64,000 bases of DNA. Source: Amycolatopsis eburnea. GTDB taxonomy: Bacteria; Actinomycetota; Actinomycetes; Mycobacteriales; Pseudonocardiaceae. Below, one piece after another: positions 49,262 to 58,438 of the stretch (positions within the stretch are counted from its first letter, which is position 1; each line of letters begins with the position of its first letter). The position numbers were made by a program, and so were the translations under genes. The stretch is from assembly GCF_003937945.1 (NCBI RefSeq), contig NZ_RSEC01000007.1:1-64000 (forward strand), read 5' to 3'. Below the pieces are notes generated by a model that was given only the letters and a program-made list of their open reading frames with translations, made no database searches and had not been told where the DNA came from.

Positions 49262-51619
49262 GTGAGCGTGTCGGTCGAGCAGAAGATCGCCGAAGAACTG
49301 GGCGTGCGCGAAGGACAGGTCAAGGCCGCCGTCGAGCTGCTCGACGGCGGGTCGACCGTGCCCTTCATCGCGCGCTACCGCAAGGAAGTCACCGGCATGC
49401 TCGACGACGCGCAGCTGCGCACGCTCGAAGAGCGGCTGCGCTACCTGCGGGAACTCGACGAGCGCCGGCTCGCCGTGCTCGAGTCGATCCGGAGCCAGGG
49501 CAAGCTGGACGACGCCCTCGAGGCGTCGATCCTCGCCGCGGACACGAAGTCGCGGCTGGAGGACATCTACCTCCCGTACAAGCCGAAGCGCCGCACGAAG
49601 GCCATGATCGCGCGCGAAGCGGGTCTCGAGCCGCTGGCCGACGGCCTGCTGAACGACCCGACGACCGATCCGCAGGCCGCGGCCGCGGTGTTCGTCGACG
49701 CCGACAAGGGCGTCGCGGACGCGCAGGCGGCCCTCGACGGCGCCCGCGCGATCCTCGTCGAGCGCTTCGCCGAAGACGCCGACCTCATCGGTGACCTGCG
49801 CGAGAAGATGTGGGGCCAGGGCCACCTCGTCGCGAAGGTCCGCGCGGGCAAGGAGGAGGAAGGGGCGAAGTTCTCCGACTACTTCGACTTCTCCGAGCCC
49901 TACACCAAGCTCCCCTCGCACCGGATCCTCGCGATGCTGCGCGGCGAGAAGGAGGAGGTCCTCGACCTCACGATGGCGCCCGACGAGCCCTCGGACGAAC
50001 CGCAGGTCGGGCCGACCGAGTACGAGCAGCGCATCGCCGCGAAGTTCGGCATCTCGCAGCAGGGTCGCCCGGGCGACAAGTGGCTCGGCGACACCGTCCG
50101 CTGGGCGTGGCGCACCAAGATCCTCCTGCACCTGGGAATCGACCTGCGGATGCGGCTGCGCCAGGCGGCCGAGGACGACGCCGTCCGCGTGTTCGCGTCC
50201 AACCTGCGCGACCTGCTGCTCGCCGCGCCGGCCGGCACCCGCGCCACGATGGGCCTCGACCCGGGCTTCCGCACCGGCGTCAAGGTGGCCGTCGTGGACG
50301 CGACCGGGAAGGTCGTCGACACCCACGTCATCTACCCGCACCAGCCGGCCAACAAGTGGGACCAGTCGATCGCCGAGCTCGCGGCGCTGTGCGCGCGGCA
50401 CAAGGTCGACCTGATCTCGATCGGCAACGGCACGGCGTCGCGCGAGACGGACAAGCTGGCCCAGGAGCTGATCAAGAAGCACCCTTCGCTGAACCTCACG
50501 AAGGCCGTGGTGTCCGAGGCGGGCGCGTCGGTGTACTCGGCGTCGGCCTTCGCCTCGCAGGAACTGCCGAACATGGACGTCTCGCTGCGCGGCGCGGTCT
50601 CGATCGCGCGGCGGCTGCAGGACCCCCTGGCCGAGCTGGTGAAGATCGACCCGAAGTCGATCGGTGTCGGGCAGTACCAGCACGACCTGTCCGAGGTCTC
50701 GCTGTCGCGCTCGCTCGACGCGGTGGTCGAGGACTGCGTGAACGCGGTCGGCGTGGACGTCAACACGGCTTCGGCGCCGCTGCTGACCCGCGTCTCGGGC
50801 ATCACGACGGGACTGGCGGAGAACATCGTCGCCCACCGCGACACGAACGGCCCGTTCCGCTCGCGGATGGCGCTCAAGGAGGTCGCGCGCCTCGGCCCGA
50901 AGGCGTTCGAGCAGTGCGCGGGCTTCCTGCGGATCCCGGACGGCGACGACCCGCTCGACTCGTCGTCGGTGCACCCGGAGGCGTACCCGGTGGTCCGGCG
51001 GATCCTGTCGAAGACCGGCACGGACCTCAGGTCACTGATCGGCAACACGCGGACGTTGTCGGCTCTCCGCCCGAGTGACTTCGTCGACGAGACGTTCGGT
51101 CTCCCGACGGTGACCGACATCCTGGCCGAGCTGGACAAGCCGGGCCGCGACCCGCGCCCGGCGTTCAAGACGGCGACGTTCGCGGAGGGCGTGGACAAGA
51201 TCGGCGACCTCAAGCCGGGCATGCGGCTGGAGGGCGTGGTGACGAACGTGGCCGCGTTCGGCGCGTTCATCGACGTCGGCGTGCACCAGGACGGCCTGGC
51301 CCACGTTTCGGCGCTGTCGAAGAACTTCGTGAAGGACCCCCGCGAGGTCGTGAAGCCCGGTGACATCGTGAAGGTGAAGGTGCTGGACGTCGACGTGCCG
51401 CGCAAGCGCATCTCCCTGACGCTGCGCCTGGACGACGAGCCGGGCGCCCCGTCGGGCAACCGCGGCGGCGGCCAGCGCGACCGCGGCCAGGGCGGCGGTG
51501 GCGGCCAGCGCCGCGGCGGCTCGGGCGACCGGCGCGGAGGCGGCCGCGACCGCGGCGGCAACTCCGGCGGCAGCGGCTCGATGGCGGACGCCCTTCGCCG
51601 CGCCGGGTTCGGCAAGTAA
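49262..51619 (+). CDS. tex: Tex-like S1 RNA-binding transcription accessory protein
   Basis: A 785-residue Tex protein: N-terminal helical domain with [41 protein letters not shown], a YqgF-like fold with [17 protein letters not shown], helix-hairpin-helix repeats ([24 protein letters not shown]), and a C-terminal S1 domain ([34 protein letters not shown], about 650-720). A Gly/Arg/Asp-rich tail follows ([18 protein letters not shown]). It binds nucleic acid and affects RNA turnover and transcription. GTG 49262 is preferred; the longer frame from 49205 has no ribosome site and a poor leader. Confidence 0.95.
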   Translation: MSVSVEQKIAEELGVREGQVKAAVELLDGGSTVPFIARYRKEVTGMLDDAQLRTLEERLRYLRELDERRLAVLESIRSQGKLDDALEASILAADTKSRLEDIYLPYKPKRRTKAMIAREAGLEPLADGLLNDPTTDPQAAAAVFVDADKGVADAQAALDGARAILVERFAEDADLIGDLREKMWGQGHLVAKVRAGKEEEGAKFSDYFDFSEPYTKLPSHRILAMLRGEKEEVLDLTMAPDEPSDEPQVGPTEYEQRIAAKFGISQQGRPGDKWLGDTVRWAWRTKILLHLGIDLRMRLRQAAEDDAVRVFASNLRDLLLAAPAGTRATMGLDPGFRTGVKVAVVDATGKVVDTHVIYPHQPANKWDQSIAELAALCARHKVDLISIGNGTASRETDKLAQELIKKHPSLNLTKAVVSEAGASVYSASAFASQELPNMDVSLRGAVSIARRLQDPLAELVKIDPKSIGVGQYQHDLSEVSLSRSLDAVVEDCVNAVGVDVNTASAPLLTRVSGITTGLAENIVAHRDTNGPFRSRMALKEVARLGPKAFEQCAGFLRIPDGDDPLDSSSVHPEAYPVVRRILSKTGTDLRSLIGNTRTLSALRPSDFVDETFGLPTVTDILAELDKPGRDPRPAFKTATFAEGVDKIGDLKPGMRLEGVVTNVAAFGAFIDVGVHQDGLAHVSALSKNFVKDPREVVKPGDIVKVKVLDVDVPRKRISLTLRLDDEPGAPSGNRGGGQRDRGQGGGGGQRRGGSGDRRGGGRDRGGNSGGSGSMADALRRAGFGK

Positions 51620-51630
51620 GGCGCTGGTTC

Positions 51631-51677
51631 GTGAAGGCCACCTTGAGGAACTTCAAGTTCCTCAAGGTGGCCTTCAC
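51631..51677. terminator. palindromic hairpin, copy 1 (GTGAAGGCCACCTTGAGGAA family)
   Basis: A 47-bp perfect palindrome starting GTGAAGGCCACCTTGAGGAA, between the convergent ends of tex and the membrane protein gene. A copy with one changed base in the centre is at 56969-57015. It works as a terminator in both directions. Confidence 0.85.
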
Positions 51678-51694
51678 GGCGTTTCAGCCGGGGC

Positions 51695-52105
51695 TCAGCG
51701 GAGCGCGAAGAGCCCGATCGCGAACAGGGCCACCGGAACGACGGCCGCCGCCGAACTGATCACCCCGGTGCCGCCGCGCCAGCCGGACGGCGAGTCCTCC
51801 AGCACCAGACGGCGGACCAGCGCCGCCTCCACGACCGCCAGCAGCAGGAACCCGAAGCCGACGCTGAAGATCGCCGCCGCGCCGACGAACAGCAGTCCCG
51901 ACGTCGACGCCGCTCCCAGCGGTACCGCCACCTCCCACCGCACCACGCCCGCGGCCACCGCGAGCAGGGCCAGCAGCGCCACGAAGGCGACGAGGAACCC
52001 GATCCGCGCGACCGACTGGTGCTGCCCGCGCGCGAACCACCAGAACCCCGCGTCGAGCGCCCCGGCGAGCACGGCCAGCACCAGGAATCCCGGCCGGATC
52101 GTCAT
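51695..52105 (-). CDS. four-helix membrane protein, unknown function
   Basis: A 136-residue protein with four hydrophobic segments (FLVLAVLAGALDAGFWWF, IGFLVAFVALLALLAVAAGVV, GLLFVGAAAIFSVGFGFLLLAVVEAAL, VISSAAAVVPVALFAIGLFAL). It is not recognised. The ATG overlaps the hydratase stop by 4 bp and it is the last gene of a coupled run from the acyl-CoA dehydrogenase, so it may be linked to that metabolism. Confidence 0.8.
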   Translation of the reverse strand: MTIRPGFLVLAVLAGALDAGFWWFARGQHQSVARIGFLVAFVALLALLAVAAGVVRWEVAVPLGAASTSGLLFVGAAAIFSVGFGFLLLAVVEAALVRRLVLEDSPSGWRGGTGVISSAAAVVPVALFAIGLFALR

Positions 52106-52866
52106 GCGGCGAACCGCACTGCCACGCTGCCCAGCTCGCCGAAGTCCGCCACCACTTCGCCGCCCGCGTGGATCGGGCACGGGGGTGTCGCCGTTCCCGT
52201 CGTCACGATGTCGCCCGGGCGCAGCGAACGGCCGTGGCGCGGCAGCTCCATCGCCAGCCAGTGCAGGGCCAGGCGCGGGTCGCCCAGCACCAGGCTTCCG
52301 CTGCCGCGGGAGAACTCCTCGCCATCCGCGTGGAGGACCACCTGACGGCGCGGGAGGTCGAGGTCGCGCCAGCCGGGCACCGCGCGGCCCTCGACGAAGC
52401 GGCCCGCGCAGGCCACGTCCGCCAGCAGCTGCGGGCCGCCCGCGTGCTGGTGGTCGGTGTAGCGGCTGTCCGGCAGTTCCACCGCCAGGAACATCGTGTC
52501 GACCGCGTCGAGGACCCCGGTCAGCGACGGCGACGGGCCCGGGTCGGCCTTGAGCCGGAACGCGAACTCGGGTTCGGCGACGCCCATGGTCATCGTGTCG
52601 GCCGGCACCGGTTCGCCCTCGGTGTGGTGGAACCGCTCGAACACCACGCCCGGCAGCGGGCCAGGAACGTCCAGGTACTGCCGGGCGTACACCGTGGTCG
52701 CGGCGATCTTCCAGCCCGACACCGGGCCGGCCAGCCCGGCGAGCGCCGCCTGGGCCGCCATGCCTTCGGCGACGTCGCGCGGGCGGGCGTCGGCAGGCAG
52801 GCCGTCGAGGCGCTTCCCGGTCTGCCACGCGTCCCAGATCAGCTCCGCCGCCCGCTCTCGGTTCAC
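52102..52866 (-). CDS. 2-keto-4-pentenoate hydratase-like (FAH superfamily) enzyme
   Basis: A 254-residue MhpD-type protein. SGWKIAATTVYARQYLDVPGPLPGVVFERF, EPEFAFRL (metal-binding Glu), FLAVELPDSRY, GSGSLVLGDPRLALHWLA and GDIVTTGTATPPCPIHAGGEV are family blocks. It should hydrate or decarboxylate a 2-oxo-enoic acid from aromatic or cyclic breakdown. The GTG at 52866 overlaps the upstream F420-type gene by 4 bp. The longer frame to 53037 overlaps that gene fully and is rejected. Confidence 0.88.
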   Translation of the reverse strand: MNRERAAELIWDAWQTGKRLDGLPADARPRDVAEGMAAQAALAGLAGPVSGWKIAATTVYARQYLDVPGPLPGVVFERFHHTEGEPVPADTMTMGVAEPEFAFRLKADPGPSPSLTGVLDAVDTMFLAVELPDSRYTDHQHAGGPQLLADVACAGRFVEGRAVPGWRDLDLPRRQVVLHADGEEFSRGSGSLVLGDPRLALHWLAMELPRHGRSLRPGDIVTTGTATPPCPIHAGGEVVADFGELGSVAVRFAA

Positions 52867-53309
52867 GCTCTTGATCTTGCCAAGCGGAACACCGGGTGTC
52901 GATCGGCTTCCGCGGCGAAAACCGCCACCGGGTCGCTGAGCTTCGCGTCGAAGAACGGCGCCGTCACCGGGATCTTGCGGACGTAGGCGCGCAGCACCGG
53001 CCCGGCCGTCGCCGCGTCGGCCTCCTCGACCTCCCACGTCTCGCGCGCGCGGCCGCGCCGGAGCCCGGCGGTCGGGTCCGCGCGCAGGTTGTGCACCCAG
53101 CCGACCTGGCCGTACGGCGAGACGAGCCAGCGCTTGCCGCCGGCTTCGAGGACGTTGACCGGAGTGGTCCGGTCCTTTCCGCTGCGGCGCCCGCGCGTGG
53201 TCAGCAGGAACCCGGTGCCGCCGGTGACCGGGATCCCGCGGGCCAGCAACGCCGTCACGACGACGTTCGCGGCCTTGCGCGTCACGCCGAGCCGGTACTT
53301 CCGTGCCAT
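52863..53309 (-). CDS. deazaflavin (F420)-dependent nitroreductase-like protein
   Basis: A 148-residue split-barrel protein of the Ddn/DUF385 family, which uses reduced F420 to reduce quinones, nitro groups or enones. FLLTTRGRRSGKDRTTPVNVLEAGGKRWLVSPYGQVGWVHNLRADPTAGLRRG is the cofactor-binding block. The ATG at 53309 shares its A with the upstream stop (TGATG). It is in a coupled operon with a hydratase and an acyl-CoA dehydrogenase, so a reduction in the same pathway is possible. Confidence 0.9.
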   Translation of the reverse strand: MARKYRLGVTRKAANVVVTALLARGIPVTGGTGFLLTTRGRRSGKDRTTPVNVLEAGGKRWLVSPYGQVGWVHNLRADPTAGLRRGRARETWEVEEADAATAGPVLRAYVRKIPVTAPFFDAKLSDPVAVFAAEADRHPVFRLARSRA

Positions 53310-55015
53310 CACGGGGTCATAGCGTAGACCCCGGAAAGCTCCCGCACCCGCGCCCAGACGTTCTCGAACCGCGCGGTGTCCACGACCGGCTTCCGCAGCG
53401 CGGCCAGCGCGATCGCCTGCTGGGCCTCGGTGGAGCTCGCCTTGCCGTTGAGGTCGACCGCGGCGGCGCTGAAGTCCTGCACCAGCACCGCGAAGATCTG
53501 GTCGGTGACCTCGTCGTCGAGACCGGTGATGCGGGCCTGCTCCAGGACCAGCTGGCCGTACACGATGAGCGTGAACAGCTCGGTCAGCGCGAGCCCGAAG
53601 TCGAGGTCGGCCTGCTGCGCCTCGTCCGGCGCCGCCTCGATGAGCAGCTTGACGAGGTAGCCGGCCTGCTCGGTGAACAGCGCGACGTTCGGGATGTGCG
53701 CGGCTTCGGCGTAGGCGGTCTTCCAGTCGTGGAACCGGACCTTCGACAGGCCGCGCGCCGGGCCCTGGCGGAAGAGGAACTCGTCGTCCGCGGCGTCGGT
53801 GCGGGTCGGCACCGGCGCGTACTCCTGCGGCGCGAACAGGTAGCTGGGCATGAACTTGCCGATCAGTGCCAAGTTGACGGCCACTGTCCCTTCCAGTTTC
53901 GGCAGGCCGTCGATGTCGTTCTTGGACATCGCGAGGTAGGTGTCGGCCTCGAAACCCTTGGCCGCGACGACGTCGGCGACCAGGCCGATCACCTTCTGCG
54001 CCTCAGTGGTCACCTTCATCTTGGTGATCGGGTTGAACAGCAGGTAACGGCGGTCGTCCGCGTTCGCGCTGCGGAAGTAGTCGACGGCGCGGTCGGAGAA
54101 CAGCTTCATCGCGGTCAGCCGCGCGTAGGCCTCGACGAACTCGCGGCGCACGTGCGGGAAGTCCGTGACGGGCTTGCCGTACAGGACGCGGTTGTGCGCG
54201 TGCGTGATGGCTTCGTACAGCGAGTGCGTCGCCATGCCGATGCCGCCGAAGCAGAGGTTGAACTTGCCGATGTTGACCGTGTTCAGCGCGGCGCTGAACG
54301 CTTCGGCGCCGACGTGCAGGATGTCCTCGGCGCGCACCGGGTAGTCCTCGAGCCGGAACTCGGCGACGTACATCTGCGACGGCACCACGTTCTTGACCAC
54401 GTGGTAGTCCGGGTGCTCGGAGTCGGCGTAGAAGAAGACGTACTGGTCCGGGCCTTCGACGCCGTCGATCCGGCCGAAGACCGACACCGTGCGCGCGCAG
54501 TTGCCGTTGCCGATGTAGTACTTCGAGCCGGTGGCGCGGTAGCCGTCGCCGTCTCGGGTGAGGACCATGTCGGAGGAGTAGATGTCGGCGCCGTGGTCCT
54601 TTTCGGACAGTCCGAACGCGCCGACGCCGCCGGCGTCGAGGGCGGCCGCCGCGCGCTCGCGTGCTTTCGCGTTGCCGCTCTGCCACACCGGGCCGAGGCC
54701 GAGGATCGTGACCTGCCACGGGTACCAGTAGTTGAGGCCGTAGAACCCGAGGATCTCCGACAGCGCCGCGACGCGGGCGGTGTCCCAGCGTTTGTCCGGG
54801 TTGCCGCCGGCGTTCGCCGACGGCGTCAGGAACGTCGAGAACAGGCCTTCCTTGCCCGCGAACTCGAGGAAGTCCGCGTAGAAGACGCGGTTGTGGTAGT
54901 CCTCGGTCAGCTTCGCCTTGCCGCGCTGCTCGAACCAGTCGATGGTGGCGCGCAGCAGGCGCCGCGTCTCGGCGTCGAAGTGCGCCGGGTCGTATTCGCG
55001 CGGGTTCAGCAGCAT
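53309..55015 (-). CDS. acyl-CoA dehydrogenase-like protein
   Basis: A 568-residue ACAD-family flavoprotein, longer than the usual about 400. ALSEILGFYGLNYWYPWQVTILGLGP, GVGAFGLSEKDHGADIYSSDMVLTRDGDGYRATGSKYYIGNGNCA and NLCFGGIGMATHSLYEAITHAHNRVLYGKPVTDFPHVR match the N-terminal and middle domains; about 150 extra helical residues follow. The catalytic base is not obvious. GAGGAGG precedes the ATG; a near-palindrome TTACCGACCGGTAA lies 15 bp upstream. It starts the four-gene coupled operon and probably oxidises an unusual acyl-CoA. Confidence 0.92.
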   Translation of the reverse strand: MLLNPREYDPAHFDAETRRLLRATIDWFEQRGKAKLTEDYHNRVFYADFLEFAGKEGLFSTFLTPSANAGGNPDKRWDTARVAALSEILGFYGLNYWYPWQVTILGLGPVWQSGNAKARERAAAALDAGGVGAFGLSEKDHGADIYSSDMVLTRDGDGYRATGSKYYIGNGNCARTVSVFGRIDGVEGPDQYVFFYADSEHPDYHVVKNVVPSQMYVAEFRLEDYPVRAEDILHVGAEAFSAALNTVNIGKFNLCFGGIGMATHSLYEAITHAHNRVLYGKPVTDFPHVRREFVEAYARLTAMKLFSDRAVDYFRSANADDRRYLLFNPITKMKVTTEAQKVIGLVADVVAAKGFEADTYLAMSKNDIDGLPKLEGTVAVNLALIGKFMPSYLFAPQEYAPVPTRTDAADDEFLFRQGPARGLSKVRFHDWKTAYAEAAHIPNVALFTEQAGYLVKLLIEAAPDEAQQADLDFGLALTELFTLIVYGQLVLEQARITGLDDEVTDQIFAVLVQDFSAAAVDLNGKASSTEAQQAIALAALRKPVVDTARFENVWARVRELSGVYAMTP

Positions 55016-55030
55016 GGTCGTCCTCCTCGA

Positions 55031-55044
55031 TTACCGACCGGTAA
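55031..55044. promoter_or_regulatory. TetR-type operator before the acyl-CoA dehydrogenase
   Basis: TTACCGACCGGTAA is a nearly perfect 14-bp palindrome 16-29 bp before the start codon, similar to sites of TetR regulators of fatty-acid genes. No TetR gene is adjacent. Confidence 0.6.
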
Positions 55045-55248
55045 CTTAGCAAGGCCGCGCGAGTGCGGGCAATCTCACTGGGGGTACGTCACGCTGGTTG
55101 GTACACTGATCTTGCGGGCCGCTCAGTTCTGCCTCGGCCCGCTGCTGTTGTCGACTACCACGCGCCGCGGCCGCACACCGGTCTGCGCCGGGCAGGACAA
55201 CCCTTCTCAGGTTACGGAGACCAGGGCACACCCGTGCCCGCACGACTT

Positions 55249-56961
55249 ATGAGCACTTTCGCTGAACTGGGCCTGCCGACCCCCCTCGTGGCCGCGCTGG
55301 CCTCCCAGGGCGTCACCGAGCCCTTCCCCATCCAGGCGGCGACCCTGCCGCACACCCTCGCCGGCCGGGACGTCCTCGGCCGCGGGCGCACCGGCTCCGG
55401 CAAGACGTACGGCTTCGTGCTGCCGGTGCTGACCCGCCTCGCCGCGGGCCCGACGCGGCGCAGGCCCGGCCGTCCCCGCGCGCTGATCCTGGCGCCGACC
55501 CGCGAGCTCGCGACGCAGATCGAGGCGTCCATCCTGCCGCTGGCCCGGCCGCTGGGCCTGAAGGCGACCACGATCTTCGGCGGCGTCAGCGCGAACCCGC
55601 AGATCACGAAGCTGCGCGACGGCGTCGACATCGTCGTCGCCTGCCCCGGCCGGCTCGCCGACCACATGCGCTCCGGGCACGTGAAGCTCGACGCCGTCGA
55701 GATCACCGTGCTGGACGAGGCCGACCACATGGCCGACCTGGGCTTCCTGCCCGAGGTCCGGCGGATCATGGACGCCACCCCCGAGCGCGGCCAGCGGCTG
55801 CTGTTCTCGGCGACGCTGGACAACGGCGTCGACGTGCTGGTCAAGCGGTTCATGGACGACCCGGTGCTGCACAGCGTCGACTCGGCGCAGTCGCCGGTGA
55901 CCACGATGGAGCACCACGTCCTGCACCTGGAGGAGACCCACCGGCTGCCGGTGCTGGTCGACCTGACCGCGGCGCCGGGCCGCACGCTGGTGTTCACGCG
56001 CACCAAGAGCCGCGCGAAGGCACTGACGCGCAAGCTGGTGGCTTCGGGCGTGCCGGCCGTGGAACTGCACGGCAACCTGGGCCAGAACGCGCGCACGCGC
56101 AACCTCGAAGCGTTCTCGTCGGGCACGGCGAAGACCCTGGTCGCGACGGACATCGCGGCCCGCGGCATCCACGTCGACGACGTCCGGCTGGTCATCCACG
56201 CCGACCCGCCGGTCGAGCACAAGGCGTACCTGCACCGCTCGGGCCGCACGGCACGCGCCGGTGCGTCGGGCACCGTGGTGACGCTGATGACGGACGCGCA
56301 GGTCCGCGACGTGCGCGACCTGACGCGCAAGGCCGGCATCAAGCCGACGACCACCCAGCTCGGCCCGGGGCACCCGCTGCTGGCGGAGCTGGCGCCGGGC
56401 GAGCGGACGTTCTCGAAGGCGCCCGCGGTGGACAACCGCCCGAAGAAGGTCACGGCGTCCGGCGAGGCGCCGGGTGGCGGCCGCGGACGTCGCGGCGGAG
56501 CGCCGAAGGAGAACCGCGGGGGCCAGCAGGCTCGGGCACGGCGCGAGGAGCAGTCCCGATCGGGTGGCTCCCGCCGGTCGGGCGGCGCGGCCGCGGGTCG
56601 GTCGGGCGGCGCGACCGCGGGCGGTAACCGCCGGTCGGACGTCGCCACTCCGGGTGGCGGCGCCGCGGGTGGTGCCCGCCGGTCGGACGCCGCCGCCCCG
56701 GGCGGCTCCCGGCGATCCGACGCCCCCGCTTCGGGCGGCCGGCGGTCCGGCGCTCCGGCGTCCGGTGGCGCTGCGGGCGGTTCCCGCCGCTCCGGCGCCG
56801 CTCCCCGGCGTACAGGTACCGAATCCGGCGGCTCCCGGCGTACGGGTGCCGAGTCCGGCGGCTCCCGGCGGTCCGGCGCCCCGGCGACGGGCACCCGTTC
56901 GGGCGGCGCGGCGGCGTTCTCCGCCGGCACCCGCGCGGGCTCCCGCCGCACCGGCCGCTGA
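55249..56961 (+). CDS. DEAD-box RNA helicase with long basic low-complexity tail
   Basis: A 570-residue DEAD-box protein. The Q motif (FPIQAATLP), GRGRTGSGKT, PTRELATQ, DEADHMADLGF, FSATLDNG, VFTRTK, ATDIAARGIHV and HRSGRTARAG are all present in residues about 20-365. The remaining about 190 residues are Ser/Gly/Ala/Arg-rich with RRSG-type repeats, likely to bind RNA and disordered. ATG 55249 is chosen; GTG 55234 is possible. A TACACT box at 55102 implies a leader of about 140 bases, common for cold-regulated helicases. Confidence 0.92.
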   Translation: MSTFAELGLPTPLVAALASQGVTEPFPIQAATLPHTLAGRDVLGRGRTGSGKTYGFVLPVLTRLAAGPTRRRPGRPRALILAPTRELATQIEASILPLARPLGLKATTIFGGVSANPQITKLRDGVDIVVACPGRLADHMRSGHVKLDAVEITVLDEADHMADLGFLPEVRRIMDATPERGQRLLFSATLDNGVDVLVKRFMDDPVLHSVDSAQSPVTTMEHHVLHLEETHRLPVLVDLTAAPGRTLVFTRTKSRAKALTRKLVASGVPAVELHGNLGQNARTRNLEAFSSGTAKTLVATDIAARGIHVDDVRLVIHADPPVEHKAYLHRSGRTARAGASGTVVTLMTDAQVRDVRDLTRKAGIKPTTTQLGPGHPLLAELAPGERTFSKAPAVDNRPKKVTASGEAPGGGRGRRGGAPKENRGGQQARARREEQSRSGGSRRSGGAAAGRSGGATAGGNRRSDVATPGGGAAGGARRSDAAAPGGSRRSDAPASGGRRSGAPASGGAAGGSRRSGAAPRRTGTESGGSRRTGAESGGSRRSGAPATGTRSGGAAAFSAGTRAGSRRTGR

Positions 56962-56968
56962 ATTTTTC

Positions 56969-57015
56969 GTGAAGGCCACCTTGAGGAACTTGAAGTTCCT
57001 CAAGGTGGCCTTCAC
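56969..57015. terminator. palindromic hairpin, copy 2 (GTGAAGGCCACCTTGAGGAA family)
   Basis: A 47-bp palindrome identical in its arms to 51631-51677 with one base changed at the centre. It lies between the convergent ends of the helicase and desaturase genes. Confidence 0.85.
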
Positions 57016-57026
57016 GGCTTTCGGGG

Positions 57027-57959
57027 TTACAGACCGCGGGCGGCGGCCCGGGCGGCCGCGGCGTCGCGACGCTCCTCGAAGCGTGCGGCCTGCGTGTCCA
57101 GGGCCTTGATGAACGTGGCGAGCTCCTCCCGCGCGGTCTCGCCGACCTCGCCGAACCCTTCCCGGTCGAACACCTTCCAGTACCGCAGCAGCGGCATGAC
57201 GACGTCGTCGTGGTGGATGCGCAGGTCGTAGATGCCCGCCTTGGCGATCAGCGCCGCCTTGCGGGCGAAGCTCGGGATGACCGCGCCGGGCATCGCGAAG
57301 TCGAGGACCTCGTCGGTGATCGCGCGCATCATCGCGTCCGGCGAGATCTCGAACGCGGCCTTCACCAGGTTCCGGTAGAAGACCATGTGCAGGTTCTCGT
57401 CGGTGGAGACGCGGGCGAGCAGCTTCTCGGCCAGGGGGTCCTGGGTGTAGCGGCCGGTGTTGCGGTGCGAAAGCCGGGTCGCGAGCTCCTGGAACGAGAC
57501 GTACGCGCAGACCCGCAGCAGCGGCTTGTCCTCGGTCTCGTACCCGGCCTGCATGGTCGCCATCCGCATCCGCTCGAGCTCGACGGGGTCGACCGCGCGG
57601 GTGACGAGCAGGTAGTCGCGGATGCAGATGCCGTGCCGTCCCTCCTCGGCCGTCCAGCGGTGCACCCACGTGCCCCAGGCGCCGTCGCGGCCGAACGCGC
57701 GCTCGATCTCGCGGTGGTAGCTGGGCAGGTTGTCCTCGGTGAGCAGGTTGACCTCGAGCGCGGTCCGCGCGATGGGCGACACCCGCGACTGCTCCGGGTC
57801 CCACGCGTCGCCGCCGAGGTCGGCGAAGTTCCGCCCCTCGCTCCACGGCACGTACTCGTGCGGCATCCATTCCTGGGCGGCGGCGAGGTGGCGGTTGAGG
57901 TTTTCCTCGACCGTCCCCTCGAGCTCGTACATGAGTGCGGTGCTCTCGGGAACGGCCAT
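57027..57959 (-). CDS. acyl-ACP desaturase (di-iron, DesA-like)
   Basis: A 310-residue ferritin-fold desaturase. The paired di-iron motifs are TAEEGRHGI (about residue 104-112, ExxH) and STDENLHMVFYRNL (about 186-199, ExxH); LLTEDNLPSYHREIERAFGRDGAWGTWVHRW and IYDLRIHHDDVVMPLLRYWKV are family blocks. It introduces a double bond into acyl chains on ACP, giving unsaturated membrane or mycolate-type lipid precursors. A nested palindrome lies upstream of its start. The C-terminus is Ala/Arg-rich (RDAAAARAAARGL). Confidence 0.93.
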   Translation of the reverse strand: MAVPESTALMYELEGTVEENLNRHLAAAQEWMPHEYVPWSEGRNFADLGGDAWDPEQSRVSPIARTALEVNLLTEDNLPSYHREIERAFGRDGAWGTWVHRWTAEEGRHGICIRDYLLVTRAVDPVELERMRMATMQAGYETEDKPLLRVCAYVSFQELATRLSHRNTGRYTQDPLAEKLLARVSTDENLHMVFYRNLVKAAFEISPDAMMRAITDEVLDFAMPGAVIPSFARKAALIAKAGIYDLRIHHDDVVMPLLRYWKVFDREGFGEVGETAREELATFIKALDTQAARFEERRDAAAARAAARGL

Positions 57960-57989
57960 GCGCGCGGTCCTTCCGGGGTCGGGGCGTGA

Positions 57990-58020
57990 CCTACGGAACC
58001 GTAACTTACGGCGCCGTAGG
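57990..58020. promoter_or_regulatory. double palindrome upstream of the desaturase
   Basis: CTACGGAACCGTAA (57991-58004) and TTACGGCGCCGTAG (58006-58019) are two 14-bp dyads in tandem; the outer CCTACGG and CCGTAGG also pair, making one 31-bp palindrome. A dimer-of-dimers TetR or FadR-like fatty-acid regulator would fit. Confidence 0.65.
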
Positions 58021-58064
58021 TACCGACAACGAACGCGGCCCCCGCATCGTTCCGCGGTTCCGGA

Positions 58065-58433
58065 TCAGGCGCCCACGATCGCCGCCACGACCACGATCTT
58101 CAGCAGCCAGTCGCCCGCGTGCAGGGCCGCCAGCCGGACCGGGACGCGCTCGTGCAGCACCGAACCGCTCAGGATCACCACCGGGAAGGCAGCCCACAAC
58201 AGCAGTGCCAGGCCGATGGAACCCGGCACCCCGCCGACGCCGGCCGCCGCCGACAGGGCCGCGAACGCCGCCACCAAGACCAGCGTGCGGCCGAACTCCG
58301 CGCCGGCGCGCCACGCCGACGGCCGGGCGGGCGCCGCGGCGGGGCTGAGGCGGGCCCAGAGCCCGCCGAACGCCGTGTACCAGACCGAACTCGCCACGAA
58401 CGCCGCCACCGTCGCCACCAAGATCGCGATCAC
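58065..58433 (-). CDS. DUF1761-like membrane protein
   Basis: A 122-residue protein with four hydrophobic segments. It starts VIAILVATVAAFVASSVWYTAFGGLWARLSP, a typical DUF1761 beginning with the WYT motif, then LVLVAAFAALSAAAGVG, GLALLLWAAFPVVIL and AGDWLLKIVVVAAIVGA. Function unknown. GTG 58433 follows AAGGAGTTGAGG. It sits 85 bp after the permease gene end and 105 bp upstream of the desaturase. Confidence 0.75.
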   Translation of the reverse strand: MIAILVATVAAFVASSVWYTAFGGLWARLSPAAAPARPSAWRAGAEFGRTLVLVAAFAALSAAAGVGGVPGSIGLALLLWAAFPVVILSGSVLHERVPVRLAALHAGDWLLKIVVVAAIVGA

Positions 58434-58438
58434 AGACC

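Noticed and set aside
56530..56955. Repetitive GGC/CGG-rich DNA
   Set aside because: It is the coding sequence of the RRSG-rich helicase tail.
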